Source: Paracentrotus lividus (lineage: Eukaryota > Echinodermata > Echinoidea > Camarodonta > Echinidae). Taken from it: a DNA stretch of 64,000 nucleotides. Location: NCBI GenBank assembly GCA_940671915.1, contig CALNVZ010000174.1:17808044-17872043 (forward strand), given 5' to 3'. Shown here piece by piece: positions 49,277-63,000 of the stretch (the first letter of the stretch is position 1; each line of letters begins with the position of its first letter). The notes under the pieces were generated by a model that was given only the letters and a program-made list of their open reading frames with translations, was not told the origin of the DNA and did not search any database. A program made the position numbers and the translations under genes.

Positions 49277-52182
49277 ATAGAGAAGCGAGAACATTCCAGG
49301 GGATTTGCCATATGTTGATGCATGTATCATCATGTCTATCATATTACTGATAGTAAGAAGAATCCTTGAGCAACATCACATATCATCTTCAGCTCCAGGC
49401 TTCAGATGAATGATACATTGGTCTGAGTATTCTCAAATAATTCTTCAAGAAATACATTTAGAAGATTTATTTCTCTTTCTTTAATATAAATGTAAGGGAG
49501 ATTCGATGAAGGCCATTTGTTTTGTTAGTTTAGCGCTTTCAGAAGTGAATAGTTGAAAAGAAAGTTTGATTTCTTTTATGTTAAGTGCAGACGAGGATGT
49601 CTGTTTTTTTGTTGTAATTTCAATTGGTTTTGGACACATGGTTATTTAAAGTCAAAAGCTTTTCACCTTACTTGTGATTACTTATGGGAATTAATAGATT
49701 GCAGTCAACCATCGCTTATAATGTGATCATAAATAAACAACATTTCAATTGATCAATGCTTAGAACGAAATGACTGGAGGCAATAATAGAATTGTCTAAT
49801 GCTGAAATGTATGCAAATAGTAGGCTACTCCTAGGAGGAATGATTTTCACTGATGTATGTGCAAGATGATTAATTGCATTCACTTTTCTTGATTTAAAAA
49901 AAAAAAAAAGTGAAGCAGTATTTTGTGAATTATTCTTTGTTCTCTAGCCAAAGCTTCTGAAAATATTTCTACCAATATTGTCTGCAAGAGGTTGATTCAT
50001 TGTGGTTTTATGACTTTCTTGGTGTTTTTATGGCCGATGGCCTCATGACCCCATGGCTCAAAATAGGTCTCCAGAGCCTGTACACAATGAATAGTTTGTA
50101 CAATTTGCTTCTAGTTTCTTTAGGATGTTATGTCTGCTACAATTCAAGTTCATCCAGAGGTAACCAGAATTATTCTATTACACTTCAAAGTTTAAAGTGT
50201 TTTAATTTTTAGTATTGGTAAATGTCAAACACATTGTTTACCAGCTTAACTTGAGATTGATTTAATTGTTTAAGTGGTCATATAATTTCATATTTTAATA
50301 TTAGTGCTGGATACTTTGCTGCAGTCTATAGGTCGAAAATGTGTATCCTCATTTTTTTTTTGTTTTGTTAAAAGCTAGGTTATAGTTATGGTAACAAAAA
50401 AGGAATCGGCATAAAATCGATCAAATAAAGTCTCATGTTGTCCACTTTGCACTAAAAGATATGTGTGAGCGATCTTGTGATATTGCTTTCATGATTTCTG
50501 GTGAATTTCAGTGAAAATGTTTGAAAGAAACATAATGTAACGGTTGTTTTAGTCCTTTGCTCCGATTCCCGCCCGCCAAAGCTTACCATGATGCGTAACA
50601 TTCTGTGTGTATCACCCACACAAAAGAATCCCCATCAGTTTTCCACGTGAACGCTGAGTTGACTCTCGCAAAAGCGAAAAAAGGTGTCGGGTCCCACGAC
50701 TCTCCATGTTTTATACTTAGGCCTACATTGTGAAATAAAGGCACTAAAATGAGGTTTCAAGTAATAATTCTAATATACCGGTAATTTTCTTTATTATAGT
50801 TATAGGATTCAATCTTTCATATTATCTACATGTATGTATGTAACTGTGAATCCAAATTAAATTTTCTTTCTCCCAAAACTATACACTAGCTTTAATGATC
50901 ATCCATCTTTTCATAGAGCTAAAAAGTAGGTCGTGAAAACAAAATCATTCATTTTAACTTACTGGAAAAAATAAAATGCCATCAAAGTTAAAAAAACAAA
51001 AACAAAACAAACAAAACAAAACAATGTAAGAACAAACAAAACAAAACAAAAACAAACTAATCACTAGCAAGTTTGTGGCAAAGTTCATACTATGTGTAAG
51101 TCAATGTTATGAGGATGCTTGCCATTCTGATGTCTGGAAGATTTGGTCACAGTATTTTTATGACCAGCATCCCTGTGATAAATGGGTAGTGTGTAGGTAA
51201 AGGATTGAGCCTGGGGGTTTGTTTGCACCCATTAATCAATTATGAGGTCAAGTAAGAAAAACCTGGCCAGGGTGCATGTGAGGTCACTTCAAAAAGGCTA
51301 ATGTTACACCAAAGTGACCATGATTGCTGGTTTATAATTACATGCATCATTCACCTCTTATCAAGCCCTTGTTGCAAGGATATTGCCAAGCTTTGTGCCA
51401 GACACACAAAGAAAATATCCATAACAGTACCTGAATATAATCAAAATTGACTTTATTCTCATATAGAAGAGTTGCAATTGTGAATTGGATTTATAACCAT
51501 GTTAAACCTGTTTGTAATATGCTATTTGTGAAAAATAGGCCTTGAGGATGGAAAATGTAATCTACATTGTACACTCAAAATTGAATTTTATAAGTAATCA
51601 TCAGTACGGGGCTACAAAATTTAGGCTTTTTTTCTGGTGTTCTGCTCAAGAGTTTCAATAGGAGAGAAAAATTACATGTAAATAGAAGCTTCATTGCCAA
51701 GCTTCCACATGTATTTAATGAATGCTGCTTTTTACAAATAAATTGCATACCTTTCCTTTCCAGTGAGCCAGCTTTTGTTTCACCTAATTGCAAACATGAA
51801 TATATCAAAAACCCAACAACAGAAGTATGAGTAATGTGGCACATGTATTGATTATCAGAACCTAGTATTTGGCATGACTCAACCGATGCATGGACATCAA
51901 TACATTCTTCCTCTTTATGTTCATGTTGGCAATACGATTGCAACAATTATTAATAATGAATGATTCATCCGCTCATGTATCGCAGTATTCTAATAATCAG
52001 ACATCAATATCTAAATTCTAATGAGTATCACATCTTTACCGCAGCTAATTCACTCTGTCTGTGGTTGATGTGTAGTAAACAGAGCTTTCCAAAGATCAGA
52101 TAGATAGATACAAATTGGTTTAATTGATATCCTATCGAATTGCAATTGTTTTGATTATTTAATTAATTTTCTTGGTGTAAAC
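49277..52182 (+). other. PTK7-like intron: no gene seen
   Basis: AT-rich non-coding sequence with an AAAAC microsatellite at 50990-51060. Frames of 60-123 residues (50000-50212, 51575-51946) have no recognisable domain and no plausible splice context. Confidence 0.6.
50990..51060. repeat. AAAAC/AAAC microsatellite
   Basis: Interrupted runs of AAAAC and AAAC with TGTAAGAAC in the middle. Confidence 0.9.
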
Positions 52183-52349
52183 ATATCGTCTGTTGGAAGC
52201 CATAAGGGCGTTATTGCATCTTATAGATGTTCCGTTGAGAGCCATAAGGGCGCTATTACTGTACAAAGTCAATGGTAATAGCGCCCTTCTGGCTCCAAAC
52301 TGAACATGATCTGCAATAGCGCCCTTCTGGCTCCAAGCCGACGATATAC
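52183..52349. mobile_element. AAGGGCG hairpin repeat family, copy 2
   Basis: It has the same layout as copy 1 and the same loop (TACAAAGTCAATGGTAATAG), with AGCCATAAGGGCG on the left arm. A second tandem right arm is present (AATAGCGCCCTTCTGGCTCC twice), so one arm has been duplicated. Confidence 0.85.
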
Positions 52350-52734
52350 TTGTACATATGGGACTACATTTGTATATTGATATTATTTAGGGCTTACAAA
52401 GTAACATGTAGGCCTACATTGTAGAAATTTGTCTATGAAGTGCACTAAATGTTTTCACATGTATAAAATTCTGAAAATTTACCAATTTTACACTTTATTG
52501 AAGGGCTGCAAATGTTATTTAAGCAGGTGTAAAAACCACACATCTTGGTGCAGAGTGATTTTGTTTTTGCACCGAGAAAAGGCTCAGCACAAATGGAAGC
52601 AATCACCAATGAGGGGTATGCGGCATCATGTAAATATGATAAGATATGCTACATGTTCAACAATCTCAGCATAACAGCAGTGATGAATCTTACTTTACCC
52701 AGGTCAAAGGTCATCCATAAGATATGTTTATAAT

Positions 52735-52830
52735 TTTATTTTTGTTCTACAAAACATAGGCCTATATCTTTAGGCTCTATATTTTATTTTTGTTCTACAA
52801 AACATAGGCCTATATCTTTAGGCTCTATAT
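52735..52830. repeat. 48-base tandem repeat, two units
   Basis: TTTTGTTCTACAAAACATAG followed by GCCTATATCTTTAGGCTCTA occurs twice with a 48-base period, plus a partial third start (TTTTTGTTCTTATA). Confidence 0.9.
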
Positions 52831-53339
52831 TTGATTTTTGTTCTTATATGATGGGCAAGGGAGCTCCTTTTCTGTTTGCAATACCCTCCCTCCTCACAAC
52901 TTTGTGTATCAAGTCTAGTTGCATTGTCCTATGTTATAATGTAAAACAATATTTTCTCAAATGACACTAGCCATGCCTACTACTATCCTTTGATTGGTTT
53001 AAGGCTTGTATTTCATGGAAGTGATTCATGTACATGGGCCTGGTGTTTGTATATTTACAGTGATAACAATAGCATACAGACCTATCAAGTATGCACATGG
53101 TCCTGCCTAGCTGCATGTGATGTATTAAATCTACAAACAATACAGACTTATCTGCATGACTACAGTAAGATGAACAAAGCTGTATAAAAGCTGGTATCAT
53201 GCTTGTATGACTTGTATTGCCCCCTTCTTTGCACATACAGAAAAAAAGATAGCTTTCGATGTAAATTGTAAACCTAATACAAAAACTAATACAAAAACTA
53301 ATGCCTGAGCTTGGTCTGAAAGCATAGTGTGTCTGTGTA

Positions 53340-53607
53340 CAGGCGCGGATCCAGGGGGGGGGGGCTGAAGGTGCTAGAGCACCCCGTAAGATTGGGAAAT
53401 CAGCATACCTTTTGTACATAGTCATTTTTAGGGCACCCCCTAAAAATGTTAATAACCTTTTTTGTTTTTTTGTTTTTTTTGTTTTTGTTTTTGTTTTTTG
53501 CTTGTCAGTTGTTCGGGACGGGAACGATGACGTCACCCTACCCCTATATGTAGTATGCTTGGAATTTTTCACACGGCCGAAAGGTCAAAAATTTTTTCAA
53601 CAACCAT

Positions 53608-53659
<52 letters not shown>

Positions 53660-53744
53660 CTTATCAGCCTTCCAAACCATCATGTAGACAATTTTTTGCT
53701 ACCTTTTTGCACCCCGTTAAAAACCGTCTCTGGATCCGCGCCTG
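53340..53744. mobile_element. hAT-like non-autonomous element (copy 2) with a long poly-C tract
   Basis: It begins CAGGCGCGGATCCAGGGGGG and ends CTGGATCCGCGCCTG. GGGAAATCAGCATACCTTTT is shared with the copy at 28758. It contains a C-run of about 49 bases (53610-53658), which creates a false polyproline frame. The flanks share only GTGTA, so an 8-base target duplication is not demonstrated. It lies in the PTK7-like intron. Confidence 0.8.
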
Positions 53745-56700
53745 GTGTATAGTCTCTCTTTTAAATTTTGTGTAAAAATGTGCCGTGAAACGCAAGTTAA
53801 GCCTACGCAACATTCACTTAATCATAAAAAGCATGCAGCATCAAAGAAAAAAACATGTATTAGAAACAGTACCAATCAGTATATAGTCGTTTCATATTAT
53901 GGAAAAGTTATCCTAAGGTGAGAAGATTGAATAGCTTTTGAGAAAAGAGTAAAATGCAGAAAGACATGAAGTTTGTCTGCTGAGGTACAGAAAGGCATTA
54001 ACTAGTGTTTCTGTAACAAAGAGACAAAGAGAGTCAACATCTTTATGGTTCTCATCAGACTATATCTAGGGAACTGCCATAAAGCGTGTGTGATAGAGCA
54101 CAGAAAGCTTTAGAATGGTTAACAAGAATCTTAGCTGCCTGGATGAGAAAGAATTGGATTATCTTTGTAGCTATTCGCACCAAACTACTTATTGGATTTA
54201 TATGAAGTATGAGTGAAGATTTGTATCCATTCTAAATTGGCTTAGAACCTCAATCTCAACTCAAACGAAATTGAGAGTGTAACTACATACATGAGTTGGT
54301 CTGAGTTGGCCCCTGAAAAAGGCTATACAGAGAGGCTATAGTACTTATTCTTTTAGTTATAAAATGTATGTACATGTAGTACACAGTCCCAGTTCAGATT
54401 TGGAAATGAAATGTCCTTATATTCTAGTATAAATTCAGCTTCTTTCAGAACATAAGTTACTCATATTTAAAAAAAGAAATCATAAATATACTTATACATG
54501 TATAATTATACTCATGATTCAGAATTAAACCAAATATGATTTTTAGTATAAGCCTAGAGCTGAAACTATTGTATTTGTTCTCTTCAAATAAATGAATTGC
54601 TAAATAAATCTTCAAAATGATACAGTACAATAGCTGAAGGACTTGGAATTGGGGGCAAACCAAATAAACTCAGCAGGGAGCATTTTGGAGAAAAAGGTTT
54701 GTGGACATAACAATTATTGGAGTTTATCTTGCATGCAGAAAATAACAAGTCTCCGAATATTGTTTTATAAAAATGTATGTGTAGCTGTATCATAAAGTGT
54801 GCTATTATACACAGGGCCTTGTCTATAACAATATAGGCCCTAAGTTCTTTTTTTCTCTTTTCTTGATAAGAATTTTTCAAATAAGAATATTCAATTTTAA
54901 TAGTGAAGGGGAAAATCTTTATATTAAGATTTAAAAATAAAAAAAAATACTGCCTTGTAGATATAAATGCAAAACCCCCAACAAAACATTTGAGTTTAAA
55001 CATGAACATAATGTTGGAGGAAAAAAAAGCATCAAATTTTCCTCCTTATATATACTTTCATTCATAAACTGATTTTGTTTGAAAGTGTCCAAATAATGTA
55101 TAGGGTGCTTAATGATAATTATTTCTCTCTACACATATAATTCCTTTTTATTTGTCTGTAGCAGTGTAGGCCACCTCTTTCCTTGATTTACCTGTAGTTC
55201 CCTATCAAAGCTATGCAGGTGTGTCCCTACATCATGATATGATAATGAGTCCAAACTATGCTACTAGAATCTATACTCTTTTCACTTGACCTCTTGCGTT
55301 TCTCACTGTCCATATTGATGAGGCTCATGTATGGTTCATGCAGCCAGCTCCCTGGCCTGGTTCAGTGTATGATTGCAGGAAGAGCTGAACCTCCGTGCTT
55401 ACATAGTGGGTGTGGAGGGGAATACTGTTTCTAACTGATTCAAGAAAAGACAGGAGTGTGTCCAATGAGGAAAACACAGATACTGGAATATGGGGAGTAA
55501 ATTAAACACACAACAATGCTACATTTTGTGGATTTATTGCAATTGCATTTTAAAAGAATTTTAAATAAATTGGGGAGATTTTTGATTAAAAACATAGACA
55601 TGCAAATTGAGATAAGGGGAATCTGCAGATACATTTTTTGTATAGAAATGGAATTAAGTTCTAAGGAAAAGTGATGGAGAGATGCAGTCAATAAGTGGTG
55701 CTGCACAAGCTTGAGCTAGTCAATTAGCGTGCTGTTTGTGATCTGATGGATTGGCAGGATCAGAGAATAGCAGGCCTTACCTTTCGAAAAGCATGCAAAG
55801 AAGCCCGAATCATCTTAGAATTATTTACAAACTCAAGCTAGTTTTGTAGATTATGGCTTGAAATATTGCACTAAATTGGACCCTAAAAGTCAAGCTCAAG
55901 TTAAATGAAGCACTGCCTCATGTCTTTGAAATGCAGAGGAGAGGAGATGAGATGATACTCCTTAGAACCTTGCTACCCTTACACACACCTTTCTATCTCT
56001 GTCTGCTTCTGGTGCTAGCAATGTCCATATCAATAAAGCACTATAGTGAGATGATATACACACCAGCAAGGATAGCTGATGAATCATCCTCCCCTCTTGC
56101 TCCCTCCATCTCCCTCCATCTCTCTTCCTTCATCTCTATCTCTCCATCTCATTTACTCATCCATTTTACATTGCATTGATCCAACTCATACATAAAATAC
56201 AAATGGTGCGATTGAGTGTGTGCTCGATGTACATTCGATAGAAAAGATACAAGAGAACATGCTGTTTGAAAGGCTTACTCATGGTTATTGGAAAAGTGGT
56301 AAATGGGAGTTTGGATCCATATGATACATACAACATAGCATATCTGTCATGACCCTATATTTGGATTCACTAAAGCAGCTACAATATATAATCCTAAGAT
56401 TAGAAGATTGTTTATGGACTAAGGTTTTAAATATTCTTCTTGTTAAAAACTATATAAACATGATCTAAATTGTTATCATCAGTTGTTGAAATCTATTAAT
56501 GCTAGAATAAGGGGAAGGAGGAGGGGAGTGGCATCACAGAGAGTGATGGAGAGATGAATTTGAGATGATAAAAGAGGAATACTCCTTTCTATTTGTCAGT
56601 GTCACTCACGCTTCAATTTCATTCAAATTTGTTGGAAATTTTCTAATGCACACATTTTGAAGTGTCTGGTTGATGATTGTTCAAATCGCATTCACCAATG

Positions 56701-59432
56701 CCTCTCGGATGGATAGATGGGAAGCGTGACACTTCTTTCTCCAACGGAATTAGATTCCAAACTAAATCATGATTTGTAAAAGAGGAAATGCGGGATGTAA
56801 ATTGTCTTGGGCATGATTCACTACTGATATATTCAAGTCGCATTCTACATTCCGACAGAACACTCTGTAAATCACAGAGACATTGTGAATTGAATACAGA
56901 TCTGATTCATGAAGACATCCAAAGAGCTTTTTCATGAAAAGTTGAATTCAAAATCTATTTCAAGTAAGATATCTTGATATCTAGAACCTATGTTACGTGT
57001 ATATACCCAATCGTATACAGTGTCATTAGATATTTTCAATATTATTTTAAAGCAAGAAGTAATAAACATCCATACCTTTTCATTAAAATATGTGTTATTT
57101 TAAAGATATTGTAATTCTCCTCAAATTTGTTTCAGAATTTTCTTTCCAACAAATTGAGATGATTCAAATAATGACATGAATATGTAATATATCTAGAATA
57201 GCCCAAAATATAAATCAGTATCAATATGACAGACTCAGGACTGATTTTACACTCATTAACAAATGCCCCAAAAAATATTATATGGTCAAAATTGTATATT
57301 GGTTTGGTTGGGCACAACTTTGTGTCGCATGGCAATATGGCCAAAGTGTATTTCTTGAGATATGAAAATGTTTCTATTGAATGAGAAAATAAAAGCTGTA
57401 GGATGAATAGGTATCATGAACAATACAGTGGTGTAAAAATAATATTATCAGAAATGCCAGCAAGAATTTGAAAAGAAATTTGAACTTCTTTTGACCGATG
57501 AGGTGTGATGAATCAATTTCACAGCTAATTTGGCAATACAAATATCTTTCCTTAGCTTTTGGATGCTTGTATTTCTTTTGTAACTTGTAAAGTAGTTTGA
57601 ATAGATTTAGGATTACCATGGGTTCAGAGTGTGTCTACAGGATTAACAAGGGTTTGTATTATGGGAAGTACAATAAAGTAGATTTGTATATGCAAAGCAC
57701 TATACATATCGAGGGAAGTTTGTGCAAGAATACTTTATACACTGTACATGCCAAATCATCATATAATAGGCCCTAAAGGCAAAAATTATATCCAAATACA
57801 TAGTCCATACATTAGTATATTTACATTTATCATCCAATTTTCATTACAGAACACAAAGAAATACATGCAAATTTGACGATATTGAATATTGTGATGTATG
57901 GTAATACTGATTATCTGAATGTAACTCTTTATTTCAACATAATTCCAGCTTGAGGAAAACAATACAATGTCCAGGAAATCTTTTTAAATCTTCATGAATG
58001 TCAATTTTTAATCCCAACTGTGATATTCGCTTTTAGTTCAGGAAAGACGATAGAAGGCGGTTGAATGTCTTTGAAGGATGATACTCAGACAAGGTATTAC
58101 ACGTCTTCAAATCTTTATTTGTGTTTGGAGATGACTGGTAGCTGTTTTATCTTCAGGGCTTTTACTGCATTATCATATAGAAAGGGATGATTCACCATGC
58201 TGGGATCAAATTCTTTCCAAGATATCCTCTCCTCCCGCCCGTCTGCTGCACCCTATCTCTCCTCCTCAAGACATCCTCTTCTTCCATCCTACTCCTCTCT
58301 CTCTCTCACCATCCCTCAGCATCCCTGACCCAGTGAGACCTTTAGATGTACTTTCCCCTAAAGCTCCCTACATCTTCATCACATGCTGTTGAGATGCAAT
58401 CCCTTTATAGATATGAATATCAATCAATACAAAAACTCATTTGATAAGGTTGCTTATGAAGGGTGTATTGTCAAAAGATTGCCAAATCCACAATGTTTAC
58501 ATAAATTGAATTGCCCTTTTTTCCTCTAAACTGATTTTAGGGAGGGAACGTTCTCAAAACTACATGATGGTTTAGATGTTTTGAGTAAAAAAAACACATC
58601 TTATATCATTTTGTGATCATCGGTGTTTTTGTTGTAAGCATACAGTCTATTTTAGTTAGGAGACCAGATTGAACTTTTTTCTACTGTATTCTAATTTGCA
58701 AACTTATAAATCTTGGGGGTCCATTATTTACCTATAGGGGCTCTTGTCTATAAAGCGCCTGTTAGTTTTTAGCCCTGCTTTGGGAATTAACTGTTCCATG
58801 ATATCCAAGTTTCTTCAACAAATTTAAATTTAATAGAAATGAACAGAAGTCAACAAGTTATAGTTCATGAAGATTCCTCACATGGGTGTTAACAATAAGC
58901 GATCCATAAACATGAGAGTGTGAATCAATACATTTACAGTACTATTACCCAATTTAGATATCGGAAGAAAAGACAGGATATCAACACAACAGAGGCTTCG
59001 TGGGATGGTAAAATAAAGTTGTTTTGCATGAATGGATGAGTGAGAGAGGAAGGAGACTGTATTCTTACTTTAGATTGTCTTTCTTTGTGATGTTTAGTAT
59101 CGTTCTGACAAGATTACTGTACTAGGCTCATTTATAGGGTTTGGGGATTACTTTAAGAACAAGTTGGTGGTTTAACCCATGAAGGGTTATTGCTCTTTCA
59201 TTGTCTAGACCTCTGTAGTCCGTCAACTTAAAACTCTGGACCACCAAAATATCCAAATTTAAACATAGGCACACTTATAAGCCTACAACCTGCAAAAATT
59301 CAACGTGGTCTTTCAGTTCATAAATTTAAAGGCAATATGGACCCCTGTGTACTAGTTAAATAATACACATTTGACTTTGTCCCTCTCCTCCCCCTCTTCC
59401 CCCCGTTTTGAATGACACCATCTTTAATCTTA
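53745..59432 (+). other. PTK7-like intron: no gene seen
   Basis: Long AT-rich non-coding stretch. There are pyrimidine-rich patches at 56090-56160 (CTCCATCT units) and 58225-58315. No Ig-domain or kinase exon could be recognised on the plus strand. Confidence 0.6.
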
Positions 59433-59931
59433 GGGTGTGTTCAATGTTCATTTTCAAATTTTAAACGCCAACATGAATCATGATACAAAACGTAATCACA
59501 ACACGCTGATATAAAGAAAAACAAAGTTGGTGTTCATTGTCCCCATTCCCGGTCGTAAAAGTAAATGTCTTTTAGATCTCCATTTGGAGACAAATTTAAA
59601 CGCCGAAAAAGATGCGTTTTGAATCACGATCAGCTTCAATTTTACAACCTTGAGCATTGCAATGCAACGAAATGCGACATTGAACACAATTGAGTTTTCA
59701 AACGTCTTTAAATGTGCTCTCACAATGGAAGCTTCCGGTGCAAGTGAAAAAAGCGCAGATGTTTGTTTTTGAGAGCGGGGAATTTAAAGAAGATGGACGT
59801 ATAATCAGCTTTAAATTTTCGACACTGAACGGTGTACCTCTGATCGCGTTTCTGTTCTGTGTTTTGTAATTGCATTTTGTATTATGATTCATGTTGGCGT
59901 TTAAATTTGAAAATGGACATTGAACACACCC
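59433..59931. mobile_element. MITE with inverted repeats of about 70 bases
   Basis: The left end GGGTGTGTTCAATGTTCATT continues TTCAAATTTTAAACGCCAAC and ATGAATCATGATACAAAA. The right end is the inverse with few changes. The interior also folds (GAATCACGATCAGCTT against ATAATCAGCTTTAAA). No convincing target duplication is seen. Confidence 0.82.
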
Positions 59932-59999
59932 GAAAAGTATCAATTTCAAAGTCTTGATTGTCTTTTTAGATTGAAGCTTGATGTAGATACATGCCACTA

Positions 60000-60069
60000 T
60001 CTGTTGAGAGCCAGGAGGGTGTTATCTTGGTATGGAAAGTTTAAATGTCCTTCTGGCTCTCAGCAGACA
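60000..60069. mobile_element. AAGGGCG hairpin repeat family, short copy
   Basis: TCTGTTGAGAGCCAGGAGGG pairs with CCTTCTGGCTCTCAGCAGA around a 25-30 base loop. The inner hairpin of copies 1 and 2 is absent. Confidence 0.8.
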
Positions 60070-63000
60070 AAGTATGCATGTATCATATTTTCAATTGAAA
60101 GAAATAAATGTACATGTGGTTATATTCAATTTCTGTGTCAGGAGGAGGGTGAGATAGAAGTATTTTTGTCCAATTGCTGTCGATATATGAGCTACTGTTT
60201 TAAAATGTTTGAGTATGAGTCATAGCTTGTATCTTAAGTGCAGTAGAAGCTTGAGATGCTTTCATGTCATTTGATGGAAATACACGACATTTACAAGAGG
60301 AAACCACTTGGATATATTTATAGCAAAATGTGGAATGCTTCGCATGACTGTTGAATTATTCTGTACATTATCTGCAAAGTTTTTTTTTTTTTTTTTTAAA
60401 GATTGACTGTTGGATCCCTTTCTTCTATTTCTTATAAAGAATAAAATTATCAGATGTCTTGTAATTTTTTCACCCCACAGTTTTGTAGACTATGTTTGAG
60501 CAAAACCTATTACACCTCCATGTACATTGTATGTGGATCGTGAGGTTAATCTCTAACAAATTCATGCAATCAATGAAAATAATGGGAATATGTTTTGAAA
60601 ATTCCACATTTGAAGGCCGTGTCCCAAATAAAACAATTTCACATTTCTTTCAGTTACAGATTGAAGTATAAAAGCTACTGAGCTCCTTTATGTGGCTCAT
60701 AAACTACAGATTTTGGTGAGGTTTCTTTTCTATTATTGTAGAAAGTCCCTCTTTTATTTTTGCTGCTTTTGCCGTCAGGCATTGTTATGCTCCATTGAGC
60801 AAGAGCAGAAGTCAAAGACAGAACACAATTCAATAGAGGAGACTGAAATCGTCATCAAACACTTCATCCCTACCGCCAATAAGTCTTTGTGGGGGCAAGC
60901 AAATTTGAAAACATGTCGAACACAATGAATCTATTTTATTGAAGCTTGTTACTGTATAAAAAGATCATTTACAACAGATAATTGTGGTGGGAGTCTGCAA
61001 GTAAGTACTAGTGATAAAATGTAGATATATTTGCCAGAAACTTTTATTGGCGTGCTGTATTTGAACTCTGCTGATACATTATAGACAACAGATTTTTGTA
61101 TACATGCCCAAGTATAATATAGGCCGATATATTTTATGGTGTAGAAAATCTGGGTATAATTGAAGCTACAAAAATGTATACATACTCACATATAACAGAA
61201 CAAGGTTATTAAAAAAAATGCATGAGTAAAGCAAGATATTGCTCTAAAACTTTATCCTGCAACTAGAGTTTCATGAAGAAATGTCAAAATTTTACAAAAC
61301 GTACTAATCTGCAAAGAGGCTACAATTGAAATATTCGAGAAATGAATGCTACATGAATTTTATGAGCCTGGAAATATGAGGATAGTGGTCTCTATGGTAA
61401 AACCACCTTTCTATGCATATATCACTCAACGATCAATATGTTGAAACATTTTTAGTTTAAAAAGTAAAATGCTGGAGAAATCCATACAATCACCCAGTGC
61501 ATGTGCTGGGGAAATGATCTTTTGAAATGACTTGGGAATAGGATCATGTAACTGTCATTGGTACTTCCACTGATAGAGTAAGAGTGGATTTAGAAGAGAA
61601 TTTCAGTCACATCAGGAAACATCAGGAAACATATTTATAATTTAAAAAAAAAGCTCTTTTAAAATATGGTCTGCATAGACCATACCAATTTTGCAAAGGC
61701 TGATAGTCACAAGATCCTGTCTTACCATCTTTCAGAAAGAACATATTTCTGCGTTTGAGGTTGGAGATCTGAAAGACGTTAAGATTAATGACAGGGAAAG
61801 TTTCCATACCCCCCCCCCCAAAAAAAAAAAAAAAAAAAAAAAAAGAAAGAAAGAAAGAATAAAAAACAAACAAACAATAAAATAAATGAAATTACAATGG
61901 TTTTGTAAATGAAGAGCTTGGTTGCAAAAATCAGATTTGATGAAAAATGGATCTAACCCCTTATGCAAATGAACTCTTCAAATGCACTCTAAAGAATATG
62001 ATGATCTGTTGATCTTGAGCAAGAATGGAATTAACTCAATGTAAAATGATAATAGTTATGCCCTTCTGATTCTCACCTGAAGATATATTACTAGTGAAAG
62101 CTACTACTTTAGATAGATATGAGTCATATGAGATGTATAGGTGTAGGATGAGATGAATGGGTGTGAAAGTAGGAGGGGCATAATCACACCAAGAACTATC
62201 TCTTTGATCACACGAAGTATATAAAGACACTATCATAATTCATAGATCTTCTATCTCAATCATGGATAGTCTCAGATTTCATATTGTTTGTTGACAGCTA
62301 GAAGGGCATTAACAAAATGTGTTGAACGAGAACTAACGCCATTTTTGCTATCAAGTCTCAACAAATGATGTATGTAGTAAATTTCATGAAAGAAACGTGC
62401 TCTGAGTGATATACCCCCCTTCTACTGAGGCAGTCAACATTACACGTTTGCTCACTCCCGATTTCTCAGGAAAAGGGGTATACATGTATCTTAGGGGCTC
62501 AGATGGGGAAAAAATCCTGAAAAATCAATGGAATAGGGGTCTGGTCTTTTAGCATTTTTCCTCCTGAACTATATTTTTAATTAGGAGGTAGTCTTCAGGT
62601 CTTTCAGGAAAATCCTGAAATAGCATCCCGAATATGGTAAAAAACAAAAAAACTTGTGATAGAGGGGTTAATATTGCGCTGGCTTCCCCACCTGAAGCCT
62701 GCTACAATAGGGGTAATTTTTGATGCGCAACTTTCCCTTCCAAAAGCCTGTAAATAGAGGGGGGGTAATTTTGATATAGCTTTCTTTCGAAAGAGCCCTT
62801 TAGGGCCGGTATCTAAAAGAATCTGGAAGGAGCATATGTGTATGGTTGACCGCGCTGAGTGAGGGGGGGGGGCATGATAGGACTGACCAGATCATTTCAT
62901 TCCGCCATCCGCACTCATATTTCACTCTATTCCAAGATTAGGGAACTTATTCTGGATGGTGAATATAGATAAAAATAGAGTGGGACATTCTAGAACTTCA

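Noticed and set aside
53412..53752. Polyproline frames
   Set aside because: They arise from a C-run of about 49 bases inside the hAT-like element.
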